Source: Lentibacillus cibarius (lineage in GTDB: Bacteria; Bacillota; Bacilli; Bacillales; Amphibacillaceae). From it: 64,000 nt of DNA. The translations under genes were made by a program, and so were the position numbers. This document shows, one piece after another, positions 18,258-27,212 of this stretch. The stretch spans positions 1,798,001-1,862,000 of the forward strand of contig NZ_VCIA01000001.1 of assembly GCF_005887555.1 (NCBI RefSeq), written 5' to 3'. How positions within the stretch are numbered: the first letter of the stretch is position 1; each line of letters begins with the position of its first letter. Under the pieces are notes generated by a model, which saw only the letters and a list, made by a program, of their open reading frames with translations, did not search any database and had not been told where the DNA came from.

Positions 18258-18491
18258 TTAAATAGCCCTGGCTTTCGACTTAATAACAGGATAGCCTAAG
18301 TCTTCTATCGCCTTTTCGATCGATTCCATTGTAAGCGCTTCTGCATCAAAATTGGCTTTGACTTTACTTGAGTTGAATAGAACCTCTACACTGTCTTTTT
18401 CAATCCCGTTCATGCCTTTTAGGGCATTTTCAATCTTTTGTATACAGGATGGGCAAGTTAATGTTTCTAAGTTAATGATTGCTTTTTGCAT
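18258..18491 (-). CDS. Heavy-metal-associated (HMA) domain protein, CopZ-like
   Basis: A 77-residue single HMA domain. The metal-binding loop is LTCPSCIQKIE, i.e. CxxC with Pro-Ser between the cysteines and Leu-Thr where CopZ usually has Met-x. It lies downstream of the P-type ATPase on the same strand (150-bp gap) and probably delivers a soft metal to it. Ribosome site AAAGGAGAG. Copper is the usual cargo of such chaperones, but the partner ATPase has a non-copper motif, so the metal is open. Confidence 0.85.
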   Translation of the reverse strand: MQKAIINLETLTCPSCIQKIENALKGMNGIEKDSVEVLFNSSKVKANFDAEALTMESIEKAIEDLGYPVIKSKARAI

Positions 18492-18640
18492 GGTGACTCT
18501 CTCCTTTTAAAATTTATTTGAGATCTTTTCTCTATCTCTAATTCTTATTATAGGGCAACTTCCCTGTTAATGAATTGATGTGAATCAAGTTTCACTTACT
18601 TTTTTTGCAAAAAGAATTAATGTTGGTTTTAGCTTCTGGA

Positions 18641-20503
18641 TTATGCGTGCTGATTTCTCAAACGATAGCGGAGCAACCGTATACCGTTCAAGATGACAAC
18701 TAAAATACTTCCTTCGTGTGCCAGCATGCCGATGGACATATTCATCCAGTCACTGAAGAATAAACCGGAAAACAATACGATGACGACACCGATTGCGATG
18801 GCAATATTCTGCTTCATGTTTCTTGAAATGGCTTTGGTCAGACCGAGTGCATGTGCCAGGTGATTAAAATCTGATTGCATCAATACGACATCGGAGGTCT
18901 CGATTGCAACATCCGTTCCACTTCCCATGGCAATGCCGATATCTGCCAGAGCAAGGGAAGGACTGTCATTAATACCATCACCTACAAAAGCAACAATTTG
19001 ACCTTCTGCTTGCAGTTTCTTAATATAATCTGATTTATCCTCAGGCAGCATGTGCCCGTGTGCTTCTGTTAACCCGATTTCATTAGCAACTGCATCAACG
19101 GTTCCTTGATTATCCCCTGATAGAACGATGAGGTTTTTCGCACCGAGATTTTTCAAGTTCTGCAGTTCTTCTTTCACGCCTGGTCGAATTTTATCCCGGA
19201 TACCCATCAGAATTTTTAATTCGCCATCAACAGCGGTAAGGACGAGGGAGTTCCCGTTCTTCTCATATTGGTTGATATCTTGCTTGGCTTGTTCATTTAG
19301 AGTGACGTTTTTCCTTTCCATCAGCGCTGCATTGCCAACCGCTATATGATGGCCATTCACAGTTGCAACCACACCTTCACCTTTGACGACTTCGGTTGCT
19401 TCAACAGTCGAAACAGTCGTTTCTCCAATGTCATCGAGAACTGCTTGTGCCAATGGATGGTCTGATTCACGTTCGACACTTGCCAGATAGCCGAGTGCTT
19501 CATCAATATTTTCCCCGTAGAATTGCTTATCAGCTACTTCCGGATTACCAACAGTCAATGTACCTGTTTTATCAAAAACGATTGTATCGACTCGACTGAA
19601 GTCGTTGATGACTTCACTTCCCTTTAAAAGCACGTTGTTACGTGCCCCATTTCCAATACCCGAAACGTTCGATACCGGAACCCCGATGACCAGTGCCCCA
19701 GGACATCCCAGGACCAACGCTGTAATCGCCATTTCAGTATTCTGCGTAAATAACCAAATGATAATCGCAATCCCTAAAATAGCTGGTGTGTAGTATTTAG
19801 AGAAACGGTCAATAAATCGTTCTGCTTCTGATTTGGAGTCTTGTGCATCTTCAACCAATTCGATGATCCGGCCAAATGTTGTGTCTTCCCCGACGCGGTC
19901 TGCCTGTACCTGGATTGTTCCATTTTCCAATATGGTACCTGCAAATACTTCTCCTCCTTCTTTTTTACCAACCGGTACCGATTCACCCGTGACACTTGCT
20001 TCGTTCACATGGCCTTCACCGGATAGGACTGTTCCATCGACAGGGACACTTGACCCTGTTCTTACCAATAAAATGTCACCTTCATCTACGTCGAAAACGT
20101 CCACTTCTTCAAATTCGCCATCTTCCATTTGTTTCATGGCTGTTTCAGGTGCCATGTCTGTCAACTCTTTAATGGCTGAGCGGGTTTGATTTAAGGTTCG
20201 CTGTTCCAAATAAGCACCAAATAAAAACAGGAATGTAACAATAGCTGATTCTTCATAGTTCTTAATTAAAACCGCTCCTACAACGGCAATCGTGACCAAC
20301 ACATCAATACTGACGACTTTTACTTTTAATGCTTGATACGCCTGAATAGCAATTGGTGCAATCCCAAGAATAGATGCGACGATGAGCGACCAGTTGAAAA
20401 GCGTTATGTTTTCCAAAACGAATCGACCAAAGAATCCAAGTACAATTAAAATGGCACTAATAAGTGTAATCTGATTTTTTTTGCTTAATAAATACCTTTG
20501 CAT
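18641..20503 (-). CDS. P1B-type heavy-metal-translocating ATPase with CPG motif
   Basis: A 620-residue P-type ATPase without an N-terminal metal-binding domain. It carries the actuator TGES, the phosphorylation motif DKTGTLT near residue 310, HP in SDHPLAQAV, and GDGINDSP near 509. The membrane motif near residue 268 reads GCPGALVIG, so the third position of the usual CPC is Gly. About eight membrane helices are visible. It exports a transition or heavy metal; the CPG variant does not point clearly to Cu or Zn/Cd. The ATG at 20503 is preferred to that at 20521 because GGAGGG precedes it by eight bases. An HMA chaperone follows. Confidence 0.9.
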   Translation of the reverse strand: MQRYLLSKKNQITLISAILIVLGFFGRFVLENITLFNWSLIVASILGIAPIAIQAYQALKVKVVSIDVLVTIAVVGAVLIKNYEESAIVTFLFLFGAYLEQRTLNQTRSAIKELTDMAPETAMKQMEDGEFEEVDVFDVDEGDILLVRTGSSVPVDGTVLSGEGHVNEASVTGESVPVGKKEGGEVFAGTILENGTIQVQADRVGEDTTFGRIIELVEDAQDSKSEAERFIDRFSKYYTPAILGIAIIIWLFTQNTEMAITALVLGCPGALVIGVPVSNVSGIGNGARNNVLLKGSEVINDFSRVDTIVFDKTGTLTVGNPEVADKQFYGENIDEALGYLASVERESDHPLAQAVLDDIGETTVSTVEATEVVKGEGVVATVNGHHIAVGNAALMERKNVTLNEQAKQDINQYEKNGNSLVLTAVDGELKILMGIRDKIRPGVKEELQNLKNLGAKNLIVLSGDNQGTVDAVANEIGLTEAHGHMLPEDKSDYIKKLQAEGQIVAFVGDGINDSPSLALADIGIAMGSGTDVAIETSDVVLMQSDFNHLAHALGLTKAISRNMKQNIAIAIGVVIVLFSGLFFSDWMNMSIGMLAHEGSILVVILNGIRLLRYRLRNQHA

Positions 20504-20736
20504 ATCAGTTTCCCTCCACATCTGATTTTTTTGATGGCAACCTTTTTTGTATTGTTCTATCTTCAGTATAGATGGCTTTGAAGTATGTCTCCTTGATTCA
20601 AGTCAAATTTCAACATTTCTACTGGCAACGTTGTTATTACTATGTTAAATGATATGCCAAATAACTTGTTAACTCAGTTTTTTCTCCATCAAAAGTGAAC
20701 TACTTGCTCTGGTAATAAAGTTTCCCAATATGCTCG

Positions 20737-20779
20737 TTGCCATTTATGTCGCACCGTGATATAGTCATGGTGTGACATA
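20737..20779 (+). promoter_or_regulatory. PadR-gene promoter with overlapping operator dyad
   Basis: TTGCCA (20737-20742) and TATAGT (20760-20765) are 17 bp apart. An inverted repeat TATGTCGCACC (20745-20755) and GGTGTGACATA (20769-20779), with one mismatch, flanks the -10 box. PadR proteins bind ATGT/ACAT-type dyads at their own promoters, so autoregulation is likely. Confidence 0.7.
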
Positions 20780-20796
20780 ATAAAAGGATGAGAAAT

Positions 20797-21129
20797 ATGA
20801 AACAAGCAAAATTATTCAAGTCATACATACCTATGACCGAAACGGCTTTTTACATTTTGCTCTCTCTGGCTGAACCACGGCACGGATACGGCATTATCAA
20901 GCACGTGGAGACCATCACAAATGGCAGGATTCACTTAGGGTCCGGGACAGTTTACGGGACATTGACGAAAATGCAGCGCGACGGTCTGATTATCGTCTAT
21001 GCAGATGAGAAACGGAAAAAGATTTATGAAATCACCGATACAGGCCGGCAAGTGATGCAAGCAGAAATAGCTAGGCTTAAAGAATTGCACGCAAATGCCG
21101 TGAATTTCGAGGGGGAATTCTATGATTAA
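20797..21129 (+). CDS. PadR-family transcriptional regulator
   Basis: A 110-residue winged-helix protein with the PadR core (FYILLSLAEPRHGYGIIKHVE, GTVYGTLTKMQRDGLI, YEITDTGRQV). The ATG at 20797 follows AAAGGATGAG; the in-frame ATG at 20788 would sit inside that ribosome site. It overlaps the DUF2812 gene by eight bases, a pairing repeated in many Firmicutes, where PadR represses the pair. A matching operator dyad lies over its promoter. Confidence 0.92.
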   Translation: MKQAKLFKSYIPMTETAFYILLSLAEPRHGYGIIKHVETITNGRIHLGSGTVYGTLTKMQRDGLIIVYADEKRKKIYEITDTGRQVMQAEIARLKELHANAVNFEGEFYD

Positions 21130-22258
21130 CGTCTTCAAGCCATTTTGGAGCTATGATGTCGCCAAAACAGAAAAATGGTTAACAGACATGGCGGCACAAG
21201 GATGGTCCTTTGTGGATATGAATACAGCGACACGGCAATTCTTTTTTGAAAAAGAGAAACCTGAAGATATTACGTTTCGTATTCAATATGACAAAAACGC
21301 GAAATTGCCTGTTGCTTTGGAAAATGACGGCTGGCACCTTGTATTTCGGCATCGCAAGTGGCAGGTCTTTCGAAATGACCAGCCTGCACAAGCTATCCGT
21401 ACATTTCCTATACGTGATGGCATTATTAAGCGTAATCGCATATTAATGTATGTATTTGGCGGTATTTTCCTTTATCATATCTTTACTTTTTTCATTTTCC
21501 TGCTTATCAATGTCTTGATACTGACAGCAGGCGGGGGTTTTCACGTGGAGGGAAGTCCGTTTTGGGCGGTAACAATTGCTTATTGGATGGCGGTGTGGGG
21601 ATTGGTCCCTTATTCCTTCATTAAGCTTTATCGTTCGCTCAGGCGACTCAAGTTTGACACTAGGACAACCCTAAGCAGTGAAAAGCCAGCAAACTCGACC
21701 GGCCGCATCATGACAAAATGGAAATTCGGCTGGAATTATGCACCTGATAAACTGGAACAGTGGCTTATGAAAATGGAGAAAAACGGATATAATCTGATGC
21801 GCATCAGCATGTTCGGTCTCCGGTTTCAGTTCCAAGAGGGCACACCTAGACAGGTTAGCTATTGTGCGGATTATCAGAACAGTCATCGGCCAAGTTATTT
21901 TGATATGCATCTACAAGCAGGGTGGCGGCTTATGTACAGCAGTGAGGCCTTTTTATCTAAATGGACGATCTGGGCTAAAGCATACCAAGCCGGAGAAGCA
22001 CCGCCACAGTTGTATAGTGACAACAAACACATGCAGAAACATGCCAGGAGGATTTTAATAACCAATCTAGCCCTATTTGTCCCAATCATTGTCCTATACA
22101 TCGCGCTGATTCGGATGAATATCAACATGGCACAAACTTATAGCTTTGACATGAATTGGATACTAGTGTTTCTGTTATGTTTTATCATCATTGAATATGC
22201 GATACTTTTGATCCAATCCTTGCTGTACTACCGGCGGGTCAAGAAGCGGGTAGACTAG
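21122..22258 (+). CDS. DUF2812 domain membrane protein
   Basis: A 378-residue protein with two DUF2812-like soluble segments (about 1-95, with KTEKWLTDMAAQGWSF; and about 195-290, with DKLEQWLMKMEKNGYNL), each followed by two hydrophobic helices (about 110-175 and 305-370). This is an internal duplication. Function is unknown; genes of this type almost always follow a PadR repressor, as here, and are thought to serve envelope stress or transport regulation. Ribosome site GAGGGGG lies within the PadR gene. Confidence 0.85.
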   Translation: MINVFKPFWSYDVAKTEKWLTDMAAQGWSFVDMNTATRQFFFEKEKPEDITFRIQYDKNAKLPVALENDGWHLVFRHRKWQVFRNDQPAQAIRTFPIRDGIIKRNRILMYVFGGIFLYHIFTFFIFLLINVLILTAGGGFHVEGSPFWAVTIAYWMAVWGLVPYSFIKLYRSLRRLKFDTRTTLSSEKPANSTGRIMTKWKFGWNYAPDKLEQWLMKMEKNGYNLMRISMFGLRFQFQEGTPRQVSYCADYQNSHRPSYFDMHLQAGWRLMYSSEAFLSKWTIWAKAYQAGEAPPQLYSDNKHMQKHARRILITNLALFVPIIVLYIALIRMNINMAQTYSFDMNWILVFLLCFIIIEYAILLIQSLLYYRRVKKRVD

Positions 22259-22413
22259 GTGGCTGCGTCGTAAAAGGCTCAGGTGGACATACATTGGTTA
22301 AACGATTAGTCAGAAACAGAAGTCATACATGGTTGCCAATATGTGCAATCATCACACGAAGGGATAACGGTGGTTGTACTGCTGCGACCGCATGACTTCT
22401 TTTTAGTTGGCTG
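22259..22413. other. Convergent intergenic region, nothing recognised
   Basis: This 155-bp gap lies between the DUF2812 gene and a minus-strand membrane protein gene. No clear terminator, repeat or small gene was seen. Confidence 0.4.
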
Positions 22414-22773
22414 TTACCTTGACCCCCGATTGGAAACGCCATTGTCCATTCGTTCACGATAAGCTTCCAACAACTTATCCCGCCGAACAAATAATGTGGT
22501 AATCAAGGCTACCTCACTGACAACAAGCAGGATTGCTCCCAGTACTAACCCACCAAGGAAAAGCGCTTCACTAGTCCCCCAGGCGTAGAAGAACCAGCCA
22601 AAGATCGCACATGCCCCTAAGAAAAGATTCATAACCGTTGCAACAGCAACCTGCGAGCCAAATAAACCGGTCATTTCGATCCCTTTCCATGCGTACAGAT
22701 AGCTGAGGGCTAATGCAATAAATAGAAATAGTACATAAACCGTTATCGCTACGTTACTTCCTTCTAACGTCAT
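22414..22773 (-). CDS. Hypothetical membrane protein (three to four helices)
   Basis: A 119-residue protein with hydrophobic segments at about 8-28, 35-55 and 65-95 and a charged C-terminus (RRDKLLEAYRERMDNG). The ATG at 22773 is chosen because AAAGGAG precedes it by nine bases; the longer frame to 22845 has no site. It follows another small membrane protein (86-bp gap) on the same strand, so the two may function together. No family recognised. Confidence 0.6.
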   Translation of the reverse strand: MTLEGSNVAITVYVLFLFIALALSYLYAWKGIEMTGLFGSQVAVATVMNLFLGACAIFGWFFYAWGTSEALFLGGLVLGAILLVVSEVALITTLFVRRDKLLEAYRERMDNGVSNRGSR

Positions 22774-22859
22774 GCCGCATGCTCCTTTATCTTTACTTTC
22801 TGAGGTTATCGGTGTCATAACGACTTGCAGCACCACTGTTTTCAATAGAATTTTCTTCT

Positions 22860-23300
22860 CTATTTATTTTCCATACGTTTATTGATCACCCGGTCGTATC
22901 GTTTGTTATTTTCGAACCAAGAAGCGATAGCACTTGCAAAGCCAAACAACATCATGAGCAGCAACACGCCTATAAGCTCTCCCGTTGATAAGGCTGTCGC
23001 AATTTCCAGTGGTGTATAGTCATTGCCAAACAGCTGTCCGAGGCTGACGACCACAGCGATGGTGAAAGTTGACCATAGTCCTTTTCCAGCGACATAGAGC
23101 CAAAAACCCTTGCCCCGTTGCTTCGTCCATTTCCGATAAAACGTTTCATCTGTATTCCCGTGTCGTATGTTATACAAGCCAATCAGAAATAATATCGTAG
23201 CCGCTACATAATAGAATGGTGTATAATAAATAGGCATCATTACCGGTAAAACAAGAATAATCACCCAGACTATGATGAAAAATAAACTTCTGCGTGTCAT
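22860..23300 (-). CDS. Hypothetical membrane protein (four helices)
   Basis: A 146-residue protein with helices at about 6-24, 28-46, 68-88 and 104-126. The ATG at 23300 follows AAGGGGGAAATTG. It is first of a likely two-gene transcript with the gene at 22414. No conserved catalytic motif or known family was seen. Confidence 0.65.
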   Translation of the reverse strand: MTRRSLFFIIVWVIILVLPVMMPIYYTPFYYVAATILFLIGLYNIRHGNTDETFYRKWTKQRGKGFWLYVAGKGLWSTFTIAVVVSLGQLFGNDYTPLEIATALSTGELIGVLLLMMLFGFASAIASWFENNKRYDRVINKRMENK

Positions 23301-23486
23301 CAATTTCCCCCTTTTAGCCACTCCTAACATTGCGGTTGTTCCTATATCAAATCTTACAATAATTCATTTAATTTTAAAATCATTTACGCCATACAATGCA
23401 GATCATATCCGGCAATAAAAACTCCCGGGATTTTCACTTCTCTACCGGGGGTAACCGCAGAATGCTTCTCCTAATTAACTGTACAT

Positions 23487-23722
23487 TTCGAGATGCCTTC
23501 TCAAGACCTTTTCGACCGCTTTTGCGTGCCGTTTTGGTTTCGAGATGGCCTCTCGAGACCTTTTCGACCGCTTTTGCGTGCCGTTTCGGTTTCGAGATGC
23601 CCTCTCAAGACCTTTTCGGCCGCTTTTGAGTGCTGTTTTGGCTTCGAGATGCCCTCTCGAGACCTTTTCGACTGCTTTTGAGTGTCATTATGGCCTTGAG
23701 ATGAGCATTCGAGACGCTTACA
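23487..23722. repeat. Intergenic tandem repeat, 52-bp period
   Basis: Four full copies beginning TTCGAGATG at 23487, 23539, 23591 and 23643, plus a degenerate fifth from 23695. Each contains CTCRAGACCTTTTCGRC and CGCTTTTG. Since 52 is not a multiple of three, open frames run through the array in all three plus frames; none has a convincing ribosome site, so it is considered non-coding. There are no variable spacers, so it is not CRISPR. Confidence 0.92.
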
Positions 23723-23818
23723 GTATATTTAATTAAACAGAAAAGAAATTCAGTCATTATTTAAATTTTTTACAAACTGGCGTACAATAAAGGTAACCAA
23801 ACAAAAAGGATGAGTGCC

Positions 23819-24856
23819 ATGACAGAGGTACATACCGATATCACCCAATTTCGCGGTAGTCATTATGAATTGGGTTACGCGCAAGGGACTGCTATCAAGG
23901 ATTCCCTTGTCCTGAAAAACCGCCGGGACAGCTGGCGCATCCGTAAGCCTCGGTTTGAAACAATCGAACAGGATGCGAAACATGCGTTTATGCGGTTTGC
24001 TCCAGGCATCTGGGAGGAGCTCTTAGGTATGCGTGATGCACTTGGTATGCCGATGACGGAAGTGCTGCGGGATTTCGGACATTACCGGGTGAATACAACA
24101 CCGAGTGGCTGTTCCATTTTGACAGGGAACGACTTTATGGTGCGCAATTATGATTACCATCCGAAGACGTACGATGGGCGTTATAGCTTTTTTCAACCAA
24201 CAGATCAGGGGCATGCGATCATCGGGCCTACCTCTCGTGTTACCGGTCGCATGGACGGCATGAACGAACATGGGCTAGCGATGGGATACAACTTCATGCA
24301 GCGTCGCAAGCCCGGCGATGGCTTTGTTTGCCACATGATAGGACGGATCATTTTGGAGACGTGCGCTACTGTCGATGATGCCGTGCAGCTATTGAAAGAG
24401 ATTCCCCACCGCGGATCATTTAGTTACATCGTTTTGGATCGTCATGAAGAAACATACGTCATTGAAGCGTCACCGCGTGGCGTAGAAGCACGGAAATCAC
24501 GTGCATGCACGAATCACTTTGAACTGCTGAGCCACGAGAATCGCCACCATCTGGATGACTCTAAGCGTCGATTGAACCTAATCCAGGAACAGGAGGGTCA
24601 AATTAGTGCACATGGTGCGTTCCGGCTCATGAATGATAAGGATCGGGGCGTGTTTGCCGACCTGTATAAAAGCTGGGCAGGCACGATTCATACCACCGCT
24701 TATTTTCCAAAAGAACGAAAAGCATGGTTCGCCTTAGGTGGAAATCAGGAACCTGTTGTCTTTGATTTTGCCAGCTGGCTTCGTGGTGAAGATGTGGCAA
24801 TCAAGTCCGTCCATGGTACATTGGATACGGAGCTGGGGCTGTCTAATGCGGATTGA
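23819..24856 (+). CDS. C45-type Ntn hydrolase / acyltransferase-like protein
   Basis: A 345-residue protein resembling the C45 family of autoproteolytic amide hydrolases and acyltransferases (acyl-CoA:6-aminopenicillanate acyltransferase type). The N-terminal part has FRGSHYELGYAQG; the likely nucleophile is Cys near residue 98 in TPSGCSILTGNDFMVRNYD, after which self-cleavage would expose it. RMDGMNEHGLAMGYN follows at about 142. These enzymes cleave or form linear amides; the substrate is unknown. The ATG at 23819 lies four bases after AAAGGATGAG; the upstream ATG overlaps that site. It has its own terminator and no evident operon partners. Confidence 0.8.
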   Translation: MTEVHTDITQFRGSHYELGYAQGTAIKDSLVLKNRRDSWRIRKPRFETIEQDAKHAFMRFAPGIWEELLGMRDALGMPMTEVLRDFGHYRVNTTPSGCSILTGNDFMVRNYDYHPKTYDGRYSFFQPTDQGHAIIGPTSRVTGRMDGMNEHGLAMGYNFMQRRKPGDGFVCHMIGRIILETCATVDDAVQLLKEIPHRGSFSYIVLDRHEETYVIEASPRGVEARKSRACTNHFELLSHENRHHLDDSKRRLNLIQEQEGQISAHGAFRLMNDKDRGVFADLYKSWAGTIHTTAYFPKERKAWFALGGNQEPVVFDFASWLRGEDVAIKSVHGTLDTELGLSNAD

Positions 24857-24885
24857 CCAGTTTTGAACGAGTAAATTGTTATCAC

Positions 24886-24931
24886 AAAAAAACACCCGTT
24901 CACCCAATAAAGGGGGACGGGTACTTTTTTA
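24886..24931. terminator. Bidirectional terminator between convergent genes
   Basis: ACCCGTTCACCC and GGGGGACGGGT form a stem flanked by an A run on the left and a T run on the right. It can serve the C45 hydrolase gene on plus and the nucleoside hydrolase gene on minus. Confidence 0.85.
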
Positions 24932-24961
24932 ATCGATGTCCTTTGTCAGCCTTGACTAACC

Positions 24962-25885
24962 TCATTCGGACAATGCATTCATAAACAGCTGCCAAAACCG
25001 GTCCGAGTCAAGCTGGCGGGCGAATTGAACGTTTGGTTCTCGGTTTGGTCGGTCACTACCGTCGATAACCGTCATGCCGTAAGTGAATTCACCTTTTGTT
25101 TCAACATCAACACGGACATTTTCCAGCTGAAACATCGCTGGATCGATCAGATAGGCAACAGGGCATGGGTCGTGCAGCGCTGCTCCGGCGAACTGTCCTT
25201 TATAAGCACCTGAATAAAAATGAAGCATATCCATCACAGCCGCTGCTGCAGGGGTGTCAATTGCTGCTAGCTGCTTCATCCGCTCATCGGTGGCCAGTGC
25301 CTGATGGGTAACATCGAGTCCAAACATGGTTAGCGGTGCACCACTTTCAAATACGATCTTAGCCGCCTCGGCATCCGCATAGATGTTAAATTCCGCAGCC
25401 GGTGTCCGATTCCCGAATGTACCGCCACCCATTATTGCAATCTCTTGGATGCGAGGAATAATTCGCGGTTCCCTTCGCATAGCCAGTGCGATGTTCGTCA
25501 ACGGGCCGATTGCCACAATGCTGATATCCTTATCTGCGTTCATTATTTTCTCGATAATCACATCAACCGCATGCATATCAGCAGCCTGTTTGACTGGCTT
25601 CTCAGGCAAGGAAGTCCCGTCCAAACCGCTTTTGCCATGTACATGAGCAGCCTCCAGTGGTTCCCTCACCAATGGCCGATCTGCTCCTTTAGCGACAAGG
25701 GTGTCGTCAAGACCAGCAAGTTCACATACACGCAACGCATTAATCGTGTTTTTATCAACACCAACATTACCGGCCACCGTTGTCATTGCCTCTATCTGCA
25801 GACCGTTTCCCTTTGAAGCAGCCAAAAGAATGGCCATCGCATCATCGTGGCCAGGATCACAATCAATGATTAGTTTCTTATCCAT
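24962..25885 (-). CDS. Nucleoside hydrolase (IUNH family)
   Basis: A 307-residue IUNH-fold enzyme that cleaves the N-glycosidic bond of ribonucleosides to base and ribose. The calcium and ribose site DCDPGHDDA is at residues 9-17, with IGPLTNIALAM in the middle and DVTHQAL plus HDPCPVAYL towards the end, the family-typical His/Asp positions. Ribosome site GAGAGGTG precedes the ATG. Base specificity (pyrimidine or inosine-uridine) cannot be told from the sequence. Monocistronic. Confidence 0.9.
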   Translation of the reverse strand: MDKKLIIDCDPGHDDAMAILLAASKGNGLQIEAMTTVAGNVGVDKNTINALRVCELAGLDDTLVAKGADRPLVREPLEAAHVHGKSGLDGTSLPEKPVKQAADMHAVDVIIEKIMNADKDISIVAIGPLTNIALAMRREPRIIPRIQEIAIMGGGTFGNRTPAAEFNIYADAEAAKIVFESGAPLTMFGLDVTHQALATDERMKQLAAIDTPAAAAVMDMLHFYSGAYKGQFAGAALHDPCPVAYLIDPAMFQLENVRVDVETKGEFTYGMTVIDGSDRPNREPNVQFARQLDSDRFWQLFMNALSE

Positions 25886-26008
25886 TCTGTCACCTCTCGC
25901 TCATGTTGCCCGATATTCTCTTCATATTCCAGCTGTATAACTATTCCTTACTTTTTCGACAATACGGCTTTGACATCCTTTTTAAACGAACGCAACATGC
26001 ATTTCACT

Positions 26009-26656
26009 TTATATTTTCTTCAATGCTTCGCTAATTTCCGTTTCACCTGCAATCAGGTCAAACGCGCATTTATATGTGTTTTCTTCAGTTAGGGAGGCTA
26101 CGACCGTGCTTGCCACATCCTCACGTGGAATAGACCCCCGCTCCAACAGATTTTCGGAAGCGGTGACTTTGCCTGTACCCGGTTCATTTAGAAGACCACC
26201 CGGCCGGACAATCGTATAATTCAAGCTGGTCGCTTGCAGGAATCTGTCGGCATAGTGTTTGGCGACATAGTAATGCCGGATTTTTTCATTCCAATTGTTA
26301 CGATTGTTGGCCTGCAGTGCACTTACCATGACAAAACGATCTGCACCAGCTTCCTCCGCTGCTTCCATCGTTTTGACTGCACCGTCCAAGTCAACGAGTA
26401 ATGTCTTATCAGCGCCCGTGCTGCCACCGGATCCCGCTGTAAAAATAACCGCGTCACAACTTTTGGCCGCTTTTTTAATTGCTTCCTTTCTACCTTCAAG
26501 ATTAGCCATGACAGCGTCAATTCCCTTTTTCTTCAGTTCCTCCGCCTGCTCCTCTTTCCGAACCATGGCTCTTACTGTATGTTGATCACTGTTGTGCAAT
26601 TGCTTGACAATGTTCTGTCCGATTTTTCCATTCGCACCTGCAACCAAAACCTGCAT
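26009..26656 (-). CDS. NAD(P)-binding SDR-like protein (YhfK-type)
   Basis: A 215-residue atypical short-chain dehydrogenase with the N-terminal nucleotide motif GANGKIGQN and no clear YxxxK pair in the classical place, like the NAD(P)H-binding NmrA/YhfK group. The ATG at 26656 follows AAGGAGATGG. Members act as flavin or quinone reductases or redox sensors; the exact substrate is unknown. Confidence 0.85.
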   Translation of the reverse strand: MQVLVAGANGKIGQNIVKQLHNSDQHTVRAMVRKEEQAEELKKKGIDAVMANLEGRKEAIKKAAKSCDAVIFTAGSGGSTGADKTLLVDLDGAVKTMEAAEEAGADRFVMVSALQANNRNNWNEKIRHYYVAKHYADRFLQATSLNYTIVRPGGLLNEPGTGKVTASENLLERGSIPREDVASTVVASLTEENTYKCAFDLIAGETEISEALKKI

Positions 26657-26800
26657 GAAGTCCATCTCCTTCATAAAAGTGTATAATTATTATTATTCCA
26701 AACAGCAGCTGTGATGACAACTATACTGTTTTAACTATTATTTAACTCCCTCTAATTAAGTATGCCACCCTAACGCCTTCTCATATACCTTTCCTGTATT

Positions 26801-26842
26801 AAAAACCCTTCTATGCTTTATAGAAAGCATAGAAGGGTTTTA
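26801..26842 (-). terminator. Strong hairpin terminator after the CDGSH gene
   Basis: A perfect 16-bp stem AACCCTTCTATGCTTT / AAAGCATAGAAGGGTT with a short loop, flanked by A and T runs, lies 40 bases beyond the stop of the gene at 26881. Confidence 0.88.
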
Positions 26843-26880
26843 TCGCTCTTTAGATGGCTTGAAAAGTGAACCGCATGCAA

Positions 26881-27084
26881 CTATTCGGCACGCGGTTCAC
26901 TTTCAAATTCAACTCTCTTATGGCTGCCATCACAAAATGGCTTATTGGATGAATGTCCACAACGACATAAGGAAAAGGTCTTTCTCGTCTCAAACACATT
27001 CCCTTCTGCATCCACCATTTCTACATCTCCCTTTACCACATATGGTCCATTATCTTTTACCTTTATTTGTGTGTTATCACTCAT
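26881..27084 (-). CDS. CDGSH iron-sulfur domain protein
   Basis: A 67-residue protein with the CDGSH signature CRCGHSSNKPFCDGSH (residues about 40-55), whose three Cys and one His bind a redox-active [2Fe-2S] cluster. Small bacterial CDGSH proteins serve electron transfer or Fe-S homeostasis; the partner is unknown. Ribosome site GAAGGGGG. Own terminator; monocistronic. Confidence 0.93.
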   Translation of the reverse strand: MSDNTQIKVKDNGPYVVKGDVEMVDAEGNVFETRKTFSLCRCGHSSNKPFCDGSHKRVEFESEPRAE

Positions 27085-27187
27085 GTATCTTTTCCCCCTT
27101 CTTTTTACTATCTGATAAATATATTCGGCAAATATATTAAAATTCCTGCTCAGAAAAATTCAGAAGCCGTCTCGTTTTATAGCGAAT

Positions 27188-27212
27188 AAGAAAAACCCCG
27201 AGTCACTCAAGG
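27188..27212 (-). terminator. Terminator overlapping the stop of the repeat-rich secreted protein gene
   Basis: On the minus strand CCTTGAG-TGA-CTCGGGG followed by TTTTTC forms a short stem that includes the TGA stop codon of the gene at 27207. Confidence 0.6.

Noticed and set aside
23487..23722. Possible CRISPR array
   Set aside because: Units are contiguous direct repeats with no unique spacers, and no cas gene is near. The same applies to the arrays at 33.7 and 39.3 kb.
23396..23736. Three overlapping plus-strand reading frames through the 23.5-kb array
   Set aside because: They result from a 52-bp repeat that is open in every frame; starts lack ribosome sites and the products are frame-shifted copies of the same DNA.
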